Source: Streptomyces sp. CG1
Lineage (GTDB): Bacteria > Actinomycetota > Actinomycetes > Streptomycetales > Streptomycetaceae
Direction: 5' to 3'
Assembly: GCF_041080625.1 (NCBI RefSeq)
Contig: NZ_CP163518.1
Coordinates: 9,355,501 to 9,419,500 of the forward strand
Length of the DNA: 64,000 bases
Shown: positions 46,491 to 55,101 of the stretch, piece by piece
Layout: the number at the start of each line of letters is the position of its first letter
Position numbering within the stretch: the first letter of the stretch is position 1
Translations under genes and position numbers: made by a program
The notes under the pieces: model-generated
The model's input: the letters and a program-made list of their open reading frames with translations, nothing else
The model's database searches: none
What the model was told of the DNA's origin: nothing

Positions 46491-46631
46491 CAAAAGGGAG
46501 TCCTCGCGGACGCTGCCGGAGAGCCGGATCACGTCCTCGGCGCCGTAGGTGCGCTCGATGCCCTGCCACCGGGGGTCGGTGGCCCAGCGCCGCGCCAGTT
46601 CCTCGGCCGCCCGCGTCCTCGCCTCTGCCAT
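46491..46631 (-). pseudogene. Isocitrate lyase (aceA) N-terminal remnant
   Basis: An ATG at 46631 with upstream GAGGAGA opens a frame reading MAEARTRAAEELARRWATDP, then RWQGIERTYGAEDVIRLSGS, then VREDSLL. This is the conserved N-terminus of actinobacterial isocitrate lyase. Similarity ends abruptly after 47 codons, at about 46491. The remnant is divergent from the regulator at 47010, the arrangement expected for aceA and its RamB-type regulator. Confidence 0.75.
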
Positions 46632-47009
46632 GCCTTTCACGTCTCCTCGGCCTGTGCTTGCTGCCAATCTCCCTGTCCCTGCGGGCAGGAGTGGCACTGT
46701 GTGTCGAATGACTGGGGTGCGGCCCGCCGTCACGCGTGCGGGCGGGGCTGAGCAAGGCTGCCGGGTCACGACCCCACCGGCGCCGGGATCTCCGACGTCA
46801 GGGCATGAATCGAGCCCCGGTTCCGGGCGGTGGTCGCCGGTGTCCGGCGGGCCGCACTTGAACTCTGGCATCCGGCACTGAGTGCCAACAACCGTGGACG
46901 CCTGCCAACTTCTGTGAATCTTGGGGCCGTCGTTTGCCAAGTTTGCGAAGCGTGCGCGGGCGGCCCTGTCGCGTACGCTGAGCGGACACCGGAGACGGGG
47001 GACGACCGG
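46632..47009. promoter_or_regulatory. Divergent aceA-remnant/regulator intergenic region
   Basis: This 378-bp region lies between the aceA remnant (leftward) and the second regulator (rightward). A -10-like TACGCT (46974-46979) lies 31 bp before the regulator GTG, and tandem TTTGC repeats at 46932-46949 lie upstream of it. No gene is evident. Confidence 0.45.
46932..46949. promoter_or_regulatory. Tandem TTTGC operator upstream of XRE-IrrE regulator
   Basis: GTTTGCCAA and GTTTGCGAA are adjacent 9-bp direct repeats (8 of 9 identical), 61 bp upstream of the regulator start. Their similarity to the repeats at 46444-46461 suggests a shared autoregulatory binding site. Confidence 0.55.
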
Positions 47010-48414
47010 GTGAGCAAGACGTACGCGGGGGCGCGTCTGCGGCGGCTGCGCGAGGAACGGCGCCTGACCCAGGCCGGGTTGGCGCGTGTGCTCGGCATCT
47101 CGCCGAGCTATCTGAACCAGATGGAGCACGACTCCCGGCCGCTCGCCGTCCCCGTACTGCTGCGCCTGACCGAGGCGTTCGGCGTCGACCCGGGGTTCTT
47201 CTCCGAGCGCGACACGACCCGTCTGGTGGCGGACCTCCGGGGGGGCGCTGGCCGGGGAACTCGCCGAGGCCCGGGTCTCCGCCGCCGATCTGACGGAACT
47301 CGCCGCCCGGATGCCCGACGTGGCCCGGGTCCTGCTCGACCTCGGCCGGCGCAACCAACGGCTCGCCGAGCACCTCGGAGACGGCCGCGGCGCGGACCCG
47401 GAGCAGCCGCGCTCACCGCACGAGGAGGTCCGGGACTTCTACTACCGCCGGCAGAACTACCTCCACGACATCGACCTCGCGGCGGAGGAACTCGCTCTGG
47501 AGATCGGCATCCGGCCCGGCGAGGTGACACGGGCCCTGGCCGCCCGCCTCGCCGACCGACACGGCGTCCGGCTGACCGGTGAGACCGGCGACTACCTGCA
47601 CCACTACGACGAACCGACCCGCACGCTCCACCTCTCCACGTGTCTGCGCCCCGGACAGCGCGCGTTCCGCGTGTCGATCCAGCTCGCCCTGCTCGAACGC
47701 GCCGGCGAACTCGACGGCCAGGCCGCCGAGGACTTCGAGCCCGGCTCGCCCGCCCACCGCCTGGCCCGCATCGGCATCGCCAACTACTTCGCGGCCGCCC
47801 TGATCCTGCCGTACGGTGCTTTCCACGCGGCTGCCGAAGAAGTGCGTTATGACATCGAGCGCCTCATCGACCGTTACGGCCTCGGCTACGAGACCGTCTG
47901 CCACCGGCTGAGCACCCTCCAGCGCCCGCGGCTGCGGGGCGTGCCCTTCTCCTTCGTCCGCGTCGACCGGGCGGGCAACATGTCCGAGCGTCAGTCGGCG
48001 ACCGGCTTCCACTTCTCCCGGGCCGGCGGCACCTGCCCCCTCTGGAACATCTACGAGGCATTCGCCGCCCCCGGCCGTATCCACGTCCAGATCGCCGAAA
48101 CGCCCGACGGACAGCGGTACTTGTGGACGGCGCGGGCGGTCACCCGGCACCGCGGGGGCTGGGGCGAACCGGGCAAGACCTTCGCCATCGGCCTCGGCTG
48201 CGAGATCCGCCACGCCCACCGCCTCGTCTACTCCGACGGCCTCGACCTCACCACCGCCTCCGCCGCCACCCCCATCGGCATGGGCTGCCGTGTCTGCGAA
48301 CGCCTCGACTGCCCGCAACGCGCCGCCCCGCCCCTCGGCCACCCGCTCCGCAACGACCAGAACACCGGCACCTTCGTGCCGTATCCCGTGTCCGATGTGA
48401 CGGCCGGATTCTGA
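47010..48414 (+). pseudogene. XRE-IrrE (RamB/ScfR-type) regulator with a single-base frameshift
   Basis: The GTG at 47010 starts a helix-turn-helix domain, [20 protein letters not shown] and [20 protein letters not shown], in one frame up to LVADLRG. The rest, [20 protein letters not shown] through an IrrE-like region and the C-terminus PIGMGCRVCERLDCPQRA, continues in the +1 frame to a stop at 48414. The switch falls in a run of seven G at 47239-47245. Removing one G restores a continuous frame of 467 codons with normal family features. It is either a recent mutation, a sequencing error or an on/off homopolymer switch. If functional, it would control acyl-CoA/glyoxylate metabolism. Confidence 0.85.
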
Positions 48415-48552
48415 CCGCTGCCCGCCGGGTGCGACGGCTCCTTCGGGAATGACCCGACGGTGGGTGGGAAGAGTGCCGTACGGCGCACCGCGGGGGAGTG
48501 GTCGGCCGGGCCGGGGGACGTCGGGCGCGGCGGGTGGGGGGAGGAGCCGGAT

Positions 48553-50022
48553 ATGGGCGGGCAGCCCTTGTATCTCGAACCGGCGCTGGGACGGCGGCTG
48601 CGCTCCGTCCTGGAGTCGCCCGCGTGGTTGCACATGCTCACGGACGCCCTCGGGTCTCCGCTGCATGTCGTCATTCCCGATCAGGTCGTGGAAAACATCG
48701 ATGGTTTTCGGTCGACCTACGGCAGACATCATCTGTCCGGGCAGGTGTTCTTCGCCCACAAGGCCAACCGGTCCAGCGCCGTGCTGCGGCGGCTGGCCGC
48801 GACCGACGCGGGCGTCGACGTCGCGTCGCTGGGTGAGCTGCAGCGCGCGCTGGGCTCCGGCTTCGCACCCGACCGGATCATGGCCACGGGACCGAAGAAT
48901 CCGGAATTCCTGTGGCTGGCCGCCCGCAGCGCGGTCACCGTCGGCGTCGACGCCCCCAAGGAGCTGGAGCAACTCGCGGCGCTGGTGCGCACGTACAAGC
49001 TGCCGCGCGTCCGTGTCCTGCTGCGGCTGTCGGGGTTCGAGACCGCCGGCGTACGGGTGTTGAGCCGCCGCAGCCGTTTCGGCACGCCCGTGCGGGAGCT
49101 GGCCGCACTGCTGGACATGACCGAGCGGTACGGCGACGCGGTCGGCCTGACCGGGGTGGCGTACCACCTGGACACCACGAGCATCACCGAGAAGGTGACC
49201 GCGCTCGAAGGCTGTCTGCTGGCGCTGGAGGAGTGCCGGAGCCGGGGCCTGCGTCCGCGGGCGGTGGACGTCGGCGGCGGGTTCGGTGTCAACTACCTTG
49301 CCGACGGCGGGCAGTGGGAGCGGTACACGACCGAGCTCACCGGCGCGGTCCTGGGTACCCGACCGCCCCTGACCTGGGGCGGGCACGGCTACGGCCTGCG
49401 CAACGAGGGCGGCACGCTGCGCGGAACGCTCGGCCTCTACCCCGCGCACCGGACGGCGGCGGGGCCCGGCTACCTCGACGAGCTGCTCACCCACCCGGCC
49501 CCTTCCTTCGGCGGCCGCCCCCTGGCCGAACTCCTGCTGGAGCACCTGTACGACCTGTACGCCGAACCCGGTCGGGCCCTGCTCGACCAGTGCGGGACGA
49601 CCCTGGCGAAGGTACTGGAGGTGCGCACCCCGCAGGACGGCGGGCCGCTGCTGGTCCGGCTGGCGGCGAAGGCCGACGACGTGGCGCTGGAGGAACACGG
49701 GGTGCTCATGGACCCGATCGTCGTCCCCCGGAACGCCGCACCCTCCGTCACCCGTGCCCAACCGGTCGCGGTCCAGCTCTTCGGCAGTCTGTGCCTGGAG
49801 ACCGACCTGATCACGCGCCGGACGGTCTACCTGCCCGGCCGCCCCGAGCCGGGCGACCTGCTGGCCTTCCCCAACACCGCGGGCTACTGCATGGACTTCC
49901 ACGCCACTCGCGCCCAGGACCAGTCCGTCGCGCGCAAGGTCGCCGTCTGGCAGGAGAGCGGCTCGTGGCGGTGGTGCCTGGACGACGAGTACTGGCCGAT
50001 TTCCGTGGGGGGAGCCCAGTGA
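48553..50022 (+). CDS. Fold-type III PLP-dependent decarboxylase/racemase-like enzyme (Y4yA/SbnH-like)
   Basis: The 489-residue enzyme has the alanine-racemase/ornithine-decarboxylase TIM barrel. The PLP Lys is in GQVFFAHKANRSS near residue 75. A conserved HLDTTSITEK is near residue 200, and the phosphate-binding VDVGGGFGVNY near residue 240. The C-terminal domain has ILEPGR-like LYAEPGRALLDQCG and a CMDF-containing NTAGYCMDFHA near the end. This family decarboxylates diaminopimelate, ornithine or adducts such as the SbnH substrate. Context with SbnA-like and SbnB-like genes suggests an amino-acid-adduct substrate. The ATG at 48553 follows GGGAGGAG; the frame upstream is not conserved. Confidence 0.85.
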   Translation: MGGQPLYLEPALGRRLRSVLESPAWLHMLTDALGSPLHVVIPDQVVENIDGFRSTYGRHHLSGQVFFAHKANRSSAVLRRLAATDAGVDVASLGELQRALGSGFAPDRIMATGPKNPEFLWLAARSAVTVGVDAPKELEQLAALVRTYKLPRVRVLLRLSGFETAGVRVLSRRSRFGTPVRELAALLDMTERYGDAVGLTGVAYHLDTTSITEKVTALEGCLLALEECRSRGLRPRAVDVGGGFGVNYLADGGQWERYTTELTGAVLGTRPPLTWGGHGYGLRNEGGTLRGTLGLYPAHRTAAGPGYLDELLTHPAPSFGGRPLAELLLEHLYDLYAEPGRALLDQCGTTLAKVLEVRTPQDGGPLLVRLAAKADDVALEEHGVLMDPIVVPRNAAPSVTRAQPVAVQLFGSLCLETDLITRRTVYLPGRPEPGDLLAFPNTAGYCMDFHATRAQDQSVARKVAVWQESGSWRWCLDDEYWPISVGGAQ

Positions 50023-51341
50023 GGTACGACAGCATCACCGAAGCCATCGGCAACACACCGCTGGTGCGCATCGACCCGGATGTGCACGGTCTGTCGCACA
50101 TCGACCTGTACGCCAAGCTGGAACTGCTCAACCCGTTCGGGTCGGTGAAGGACCGTGCGGCCTGGAACATGGCACGCCCGCTTCTGGCCGCCGCGGCCGA
50201 GCGCGGCAGCCAGGTCGTCGAGCTGTCCAGCGGCAACACCGCCAAGGCCCTGGCCGTCCTCGCGGGCATGCACGGACTGACCTTCAAGAGCGTCACCAAC
50301 CGGATGCGGGTCCCGGAGATCAAGGACCTGCTGCTGTTGCTGGGCGCGGAGATCGAGGAGCTGCCGGGCCAGAGCGAGTGTCTCGACCCGACCGCCACCG
50401 ACGATCCGCTGACCCTCTTCCACCGCACCCTGTCCGAGCCCGGCACCGCCTATCTGCACACCGACCAGTACTTCAACCCGCGCAACACCGAGGCCCATCT
50501 CACCGGCACCGGCCCCGAGATCGTCAAGGACCTGGGCGGGCGGGCCCCGGACTGGTTCATCGCCTGTGTGGGGACGGCCGGTTCCTCGACGGGCGTCGCC
50601 CGGGTGCTGCGCGAACACGATCCCTCCGTACGGGTCGTCGGACTGGTGGCGGCCAAGTCCGACTTCGTCCCCGGCATCCGCACCATCGACGAGGCACACG
50701 AGGTGGGCCTGTTCGATCCCGGCACCTACGACTCGATCGAGACGGTCGGCTCCGACGAGGCGATCGAGGGCATGCTGACCCTCAACCGCCGGTGCGGCAT
50801 CCTGGCGGGGCCCACCGGAGGAGCCGCCTACTCCGGCGCCATCCGCCAACTACAGCCAATGGATGGAGAACTGACGGAACGCCAGTCCGTGGTCTTCATC
50901 GTCTGCGACCGCGTCGAAAGCTACCTGGGCTATGTGCGGGAACGGCGCCCCGATCTCTTCGGCCGCCCCCGCCGCGCGAACTCCCCCGCCGACCTGTCCG
51001 ACGCCGAGATCCGCCAGGCCCCGTGCGCCGATGTCACACAGGCGCGGGCATGGCTCGACAGCGGCCGGCCGCCCCTGGTCGTCGACCTGCGCAGCTCCTT
51101 CGCCTACGCCGCCCTGCACATCGACGGCTCGGTCAACATCGTCGACGAGCTGTTCGAGGAACTCCTCCGTGGCGGACTGCCGTTCAGCCGCAGCCGTCCC
51201 GTGCTGCTGGTCTGCCCGGTCGGCGAGAAGTCCGCGCGGTACGCGGCCCTGCTGACCCGCATGGGACATCCCGACGTGCGCAGTCTGACCGGCGGCATCA
51301 TCGCCTGGCGCGACGCGGGCGCACCCCTGGTGCGGGACTGA
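50019..51341 (+). CDS. Cysteine synthase-like PLP enzyme fused to a rhodanese domain (SbnA-like)
   Basis: The 440-residue protein has a fold-type II PLP domain (about 1-320): AIGNTPLVRI, then NPFGSVKDRAAWNM with the PLP Lys near residue 44, then ELSSGNTAKALAVLAG for the cofactor phosphate. GTAGSSTGVARVLRE and GILAGPTGGAAYSGA follow. A C-terminal rhodanese-like domain (about 335-440) has VVDLRSSFAYAALHIDGSVN and the active-site-loop LLVCPVGEKSARYA, where the Cys is present. The sulfurtransferase fusion suggests that it handles a persulfide or thiol, or makes a beta-substituted alanine. It overlaps the previous gene by GTGA. Confidence 0.85.
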   Translation: MRYDSITEAIGNTPLVRIDPDVHGLSHIDLYAKLELLNPFGSVKDRAAWNMARPLLAAAAERGSQVVELSSGNTAKALAVLAGMHGLTFKSVTNRMRVPEIKDLLLLLGAEIEELPGQSECLDPTATDDPLTLFHRTLSEPGTAYLHTDQYFNPRNTEAHLTGTGPEIVKDLGGRAPDWFIACVGTAGSSTGVARVLREHDPSVRVVGLVAAKSDFVPGIRTIDEAHEVGLFDPGTYDSIETVGSDEAIEGMLTLNRRCGILAGPTGGAAYSGAIRQLQPMDGELTERQSVVFIVCDRVESYLGYVRERRPDLFGRPRRANSPADLSDAEIRQAPCADVTQARAWLDSGRPPLVVDLRSSFAYAALHIDGSVNIVDELFEELLRGGLPFSRSRPVLLVCPVGEKSARYAALLTRMGHPDVRSLTGGIIAWRDAGAPLVRD

Positions 51342-51366
51342 CCCCCGACACGAAGCGGCGACGACC

Positions 51367-52584
51367 ATGACGGCATCCAGGACCCGCGCCCAGTCGGCCG
51401 CGGTCATAGGGGAGTTGAGGGAGTGGCAGCGCGCCCTGCGCGACCAGTTCCCCATCCTCACCGGGCACCCCCAGCTCTCGTACCTGGACAGCGCGGCCAC
51501 CGCCCAGAAACCCCAGGCCGTACTCGACGCGATCCAGACCTACCTCACCACGACCAACGCCAACGCCGGGCGGGGCACCTATCCCTGGGCCAACACGACC
51601 ACGGCCCTGGTCGAGCAGACCCGGGACCGGGTCAAGGGGTTCCTCGACGACCCGGCCCCGGAGCGGTCCGCCGTGCACTTCACCAGCGGCGCCACCGAGG
51701 GACTGCGCACCATCGCCCGCGACTGGCTCCCCCAACTCCTCGCCGACGGCGACGAGATCGTGGTCCCGCTCGCCGACCACCAGGCCAACATCTCGCCCTG
51801 GCTGGAGGCGCGGCAACAGCTGGCCCGCCAGGGGGTGCACGTCCGGGTCCTGCCGATGCCGTACCAGCGGGCATCGGGCGACTACGACCACACGGCGCTG
51901 GCGGACCTCGCCGGGCCGCGCACCAGGTTCGTCGCCGCGACCCACGTCCACCATGTCTACGGCGGCGACATGAACCTCCACCGCATCCGCCGGGCGGTCG
52001 GCCCCCACGCCGTCATCTGCCTGGACGCCGCCCAGAGCGTCGGCCACCTGCCCGTGTCCGCGGCCCAACTAGACGTCGATTTCCTCGTCTTCTCCGGTCA
52101 CAAGGCCATGGCCCTGCCCGGCTCCGGGGCCGTCTGGGCACGCCAGGCACGCGGACCGGCGTTCACGCCCGGCGGATGGCCGGGCACCCCCAACACCGTC
52201 GGCATCGCGTCCCTGGCCGCGGCGCTGGACTGGCTGGAGGCCGCCGGGACCGACCGGATCGAGCAGTGGACGGTCGCCCTGGCGGCCCGCCTCACCGACG
52301 GACTGCGCCACCTGGACGCCTACGAGATCCTCGGCTGCCGGACCAGCCTGGCCGCCGGCTCACCCGTACAGCAGCGCCAGGGCATCGTCACCTTCCGGCA
52401 CCGTGACATCGACTCGGGCGACCTGGGCTTCATCCTCTTCAGCCACGGTTTCATGGTGCGCTCCGACAGCCACTGCCAGGGCGAGGCGGGGGAGCGGGAC
52501 GGCTCGGTGCGGGTCAGCCTGCACGTCTACACCAGCGTGGAGGAGGTCGACCGGCTGCTGTCCGTGCTTACCTCGCTCGGGTGA
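51367..52584 (+). CDS. Class V aminotransferase / cysteine desulfurase-like (NifS/SufS family)
   Basis: The 405-residue PLP enzyme shows YLDSAATAQKPQAVLDAI near residue 39, HFTSGATEGLRTIARD near 100, and VICLDAAQSVGHLPV near 222. The PLP Lys sits in DFLVFSGHKAMALPGSG near 245. These match SufS-type desulfurases. The region expected to hold the active-site Cys reads RSDSHCQGE near the C-terminus, so a Cys is available. Next to a rhodanese fusion it may pass sulfur to that domain. It could also be a lyase of another beta-substituted amino acid. It follows 25 bp after the previous gene. Confidence 0.88.
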   Translation: MTASRTRAQSAAVIGELREWQRALRDQFPILTGHPQLSYLDSAATAQKPQAVLDAIQTYLTTTNANAGRGTYPWANTTTALVEQTRDRVKGFLDDPAPERSAVHFTSGATEGLRTIARDWLPQLLADGDEIVVPLADHQANISPWLEARQQLARQGVHVRVLPMPYQRASGDYDHTALADLAGPRTRFVAATHVHHVYGGDMNLHRIRRAVGPHAVICLDAAQSVGHLPVSAAQLDVDFLVFSGHKAMALPGSGAVWARQARGPAFTPGGWPGTPNTVGIASLAAALDWLEAAGTDRIEQWTVALAARLTDGLRHLDAYEILGCRTSLAAGSPVQQRQGIVTFRHRDIDSGDLGFILFSHGFMVRSDSHCQGEAGERDGSVRVSLHVYTSVEEVDRLLSVLTSLG

Positions 52585-52679
52585 CAGGGCACCAGATCCC
52601 GTAATGGGAACCGTTTCCACCAGTAGGGTCCCGACTCGGAAGCAGCGGTGGATGCGAGACAGTGAGGTGGCACGACCCG

Positions 52680-53444
52680 ATGGGGCTGAGCCTGGCCACG
52701 GCCGAGCGATGGGTGGAGCGCTGGGAGCGCCAGCAGCAGCGGTACGCCGTCGATCGCGAGGAGCGCTTCACGGTGATGGCGGACGTCGTGGAGCACATCA
52801 CGGCGAGCGCGGCCGGCCGGCCTCTCGTCGTCGACCTCGGCTGCGGTCCCGGCTCGCTCGCGGCCCGGCTCGCCCGGCGGCTGCCGGACGCCGACATCGT
52901 GGCCGTGGACCGGGACCCGCTGCTGCTCGAACTCGCCCGCACCCACCACCCGGACGCGGCCCGCTATGTCGACGCGGTGATCGGTGAAGAGGGCTGGACG
53001 GAGTCGCTGGGTCTCGGCCGCCCGCTGGACGCGGCCGTGTCGACGACGGCACTGCACTATCTGACCCCGGACGGCCTGCGCCGCACCTACCGGCAGCTCG
53101 CCGGCTTGCTGCGACCCGGCGGTGTCCTCGTCAACGGCGACCACCTGCCCCAGGACGAAGCCGGTCTCGCCGGCATCTCCGCGCACGTCGGACGCCGCCG
53201 AGCCGAGCGGCAGCGGGTCTTCGCCCACGAGGACTGGTCCTCCTGGTGGACGGCCGTCGCCGAGGACCCCGAGCTGGCCGACCTGCTCACCGCCCGCCGC
53301 ACCCGACCGCCCGCCACGCGCACCGACGGCACCGCCCGTCTGTCCCTCCTCGCCCATCTCGAGCTGCTGCGGCAGGCGGGGTTCGGCAGTGCCGGTGCCG
53401 TCTGGCAGTACGGCGACAGCTATGTGGTCGTCGGGATCCGCTGA
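52680..53444 (+). CDS. Class I SAM-dependent methyltransferase
   Basis: The 254-residue protein has VVDLGCGPGSLAARLARRLP as motif I near residue 48, DADIVAVDRDP as motif II, and LLRPGGVLVNGDH as the post-II segment. The first 30 residues are a Trp/Arg/Glu-rich helix typical of small-molecule methyltransferases. A GTG at 52662 would add six residues; the ATG at 52680 with GAGGTGG upstream is preferred. It sits inside the PLP gene set and may methylate its product. Confidence 0.85.
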   Translation: MGLSLATAERWVERWERQQQRYAVDREERFTVMADVVEHITASAAGRPLVVDLGCGPGSLAARLARRLPDADIVAVDRDPLLLELARTHHPDAARYVDAVIGEEGWTESLGLGRPLDAAVSTTALHYLTPDGLRRTYRQLAGLLRPGGVLVNGDHLPQDEAGLAGISAHVGRRRAERQRVFAHEDWSSWWTAVAEDPELADLLTARRTRPPATRTDGTARLSLLAHLELLRQAGFGSAGAVWQYGDSYVVVGIR

Positions 53445-53534
53445 TCTTCCGTGTAATACCCTGTCCATGTGTTGACGGGTTACGCGTGCGACCTGCTCGA
53501 CCGCGGACGACGAGATCACGACGGACGGAGTTCC

Positions 53535-54455
53535 ATGCAGACCATCAGTCTCGGCGAGCGCGAGGTCCGTGCGGCCGTGTCGATGCGCGAAGCCATCGAC
53601 GCGGTGCGCCGTGGCTTCGAAGGGCTGGCGGGCGGGGAGTTCGAGATGCCCACGCGTACCGCGCTGCGGGACGGCCGGTTCCTCGTGATGTCCGCCCACC
53701 ATCGGCCGACCCGGTCCGCCATGGTCAAGACCCTGAGCGTGAACTTCGACCGTGCGCCCGCGATCACCGGCACCGTCGTATGGAGCACCCTGGACCGGCT
53801 CGACCATCTGATCGCGGACGCCGGCGCCGTCACCACGTTGCGCACCGGCGCGGCGGTCGGGGTCGCCACCGACCTCCTCGCCGCGCCCGACGCCGACCGG
53901 CTCACCCTGATCGGCACCGGTGGCCAGGCCCCCGACCAGGTCCGCGCCGTGCACACCGTCCGCCCGCTGCGCCGCCTCACCGTCGTCGGCACCACCGAGG
54001 AACGCGCCCGGTCCCTGGCGGACACCCTCCGAGCCGAGCTGGACGGCACCGAGATCCGCATAGCGACCGACCCGGCCTCGGCCGTCGGCGACGCCCACAT
54101 CGTGTGCTGCGCCACCCCCGCGACCAGCCCGCTCTTCCCCGCATCCGCCCTGCCCGCCCAGGTGCACGTCAACGCCATCGGCGCCTTCCGCCCCACCATG
54201 CGCGAACTGCCGGACGAACTGCTGGCCGACAGCACCGTGATCATCGACGAACTCGGCGCCGTTCTGGAGGAGTCCGGCGAGATCATCCATGCCCTCCGGG
54301 CCGGCGCCCTCACCCAGGACGACCTCACCGAACTGGGCACCGCCCTCACCTCGGCCCCCGCCGGCCACGGCAAGCGCACGGTGTTCAAGAGCGTGGGCGT
54401 CGCCATGCAGGACTGGGCCATCGCGCGGCTGCTGGCCGGCAAGTTCCTCGGCTGA
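53535..54455 (+). CDS. Ornithine cyclodeaminase/mu-crystallin family protein (SbnB-like)
   Basis: The 306-residue protein has the family substrate segment MPTRTALRDGRFLVMSAHH. A Rossmann fold follows (RLTLIGTGGQAPDQVRAVHT near residue 120), then IVCCATPATSPLF, and HVNAIGAFRPTMRELPDELL with the catalytic Asp region. Members reduce or deaminate amino acids with NAD; SbnB uses NAD to release 2,3-diaminopropionate from an adduct made by SbnA. The nearby cysteine-synthase-like gene makes that pairing attractive, but simple ornithine or imine chemistry is equally possible. The ATG follows GACGGAG. Confidence 0.87.
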   Translation: MQTISLGEREVRAAVSMREAIDAVRRGFEGLAGGEFEMPTRTALRDGRFLVMSAHHRPTRSAMVKTLSVNFDRAPAITGTVVWSTLDRLDHLIADAGAVTTLRTGAAVGVATDLLAAPDADRLTLIGTGGQAPDQVRAVHTVRPLRRLTVVGTTEERARSLADTLRAELDGTEIRIATDPASAVGDAHIVCCATPATSPLFPASALPAQVHVNAIGAFRPTMRELPDELLADSTVIIDELGAVLEESGEIIHALRAGALTQDDLTELGTALTSAPAGHGKRTVFKSVGVAMQDWAIARLLAGKFLG

Positions 54456-54471
54456 CCGCACGACGCCCGGT

Positions 54472-55101
54472 TCAGGGCACCTCCGGGCCGCGGTACTCGC
54501 TCATCGCGTCGATGAGCCAGTGGGCCAGATAGCCGGCGAACGAGGAGCGCGGGAAGAGACGGTAGGCCGGCCGGTCGTGGACCTGCCAGAGCAGCACGGG
54601 GACCGGTCCCACCGTGGTCGACACGGCCCGGCCGGGCCCGAAGGCGCGCGGATGCAGGTCCAGCGGGCAGCCCTTCTCCAGCACCTGCCGGGCGGCCGGG
54701 CCGCTCAGCTCCAGCGTGGTGCGGTTCGCCGAGACGTCCACGGCCGAGCCCGGGTCTCCCGCGAGCGCCTGCCACAACTCGGCGGTCACAGCGCTCCCTT
54801 CGGCCTGGGAGAGCACGAGCCATTCGTCGGGGCCGAGCCAGACGACCGTGTGGGGGCCGGATGCGGTGGTGTGGCTGCACTGCCGCGGGAGCGGCGCCCC
54901 CAGGGTCTTCTCGATGCGGTCGGCCGCCTCGGAAGCGGGGTCGACGCGCAGGTTCACCATGGTGATGAACGGCCACTCGGTCAGCGTGACGCCGCGAGCG
55001 CCGGTGACGGCGGCGGCGCGCATCCGCTCCTCCAGATGCGCCAGAGGGCTGGTGCGCAGGGCCACCAGGCCCCCGCCCGTGTCGATCGTCGGCTCAGCCA
55101 T
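54472..55101 (-). CDS. soxG: Sarcosine oxidase gamma subunit
   Basis: The 209-residue protein matches the small GcvT-fold gamma subunit of heterotetrameric sarcosine oxidase. It has [30 protein letters not shown] and [28 protein letters not shown] segments. It is the last gene of the operon and overlaps soxA by 8 bp. The complex oxidises sarcosine to glycine, H2O2 and, with tetrahydrofolate, methylene-THF. Confidence 0.93.
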   Translation of the reverse strand: MAEPTIDTGGGLVALRTSPLAHLEERMRAAAVTGARGVTLTEWPFITMVNLRVDPASEAADRIEKTLGAPLPRQCSHTTASGPHTVVWLGPDEWLVLSQAEGSAVTAELWQALAGDPGSAVDVSANRTTLELSGPAARQVLEKGCPLDLHPRAFGPGRAVSTTVGPVPVLLWQVHDRPAYRLFPRSSFAGYLAHWLIDAMSEYRGPEVP

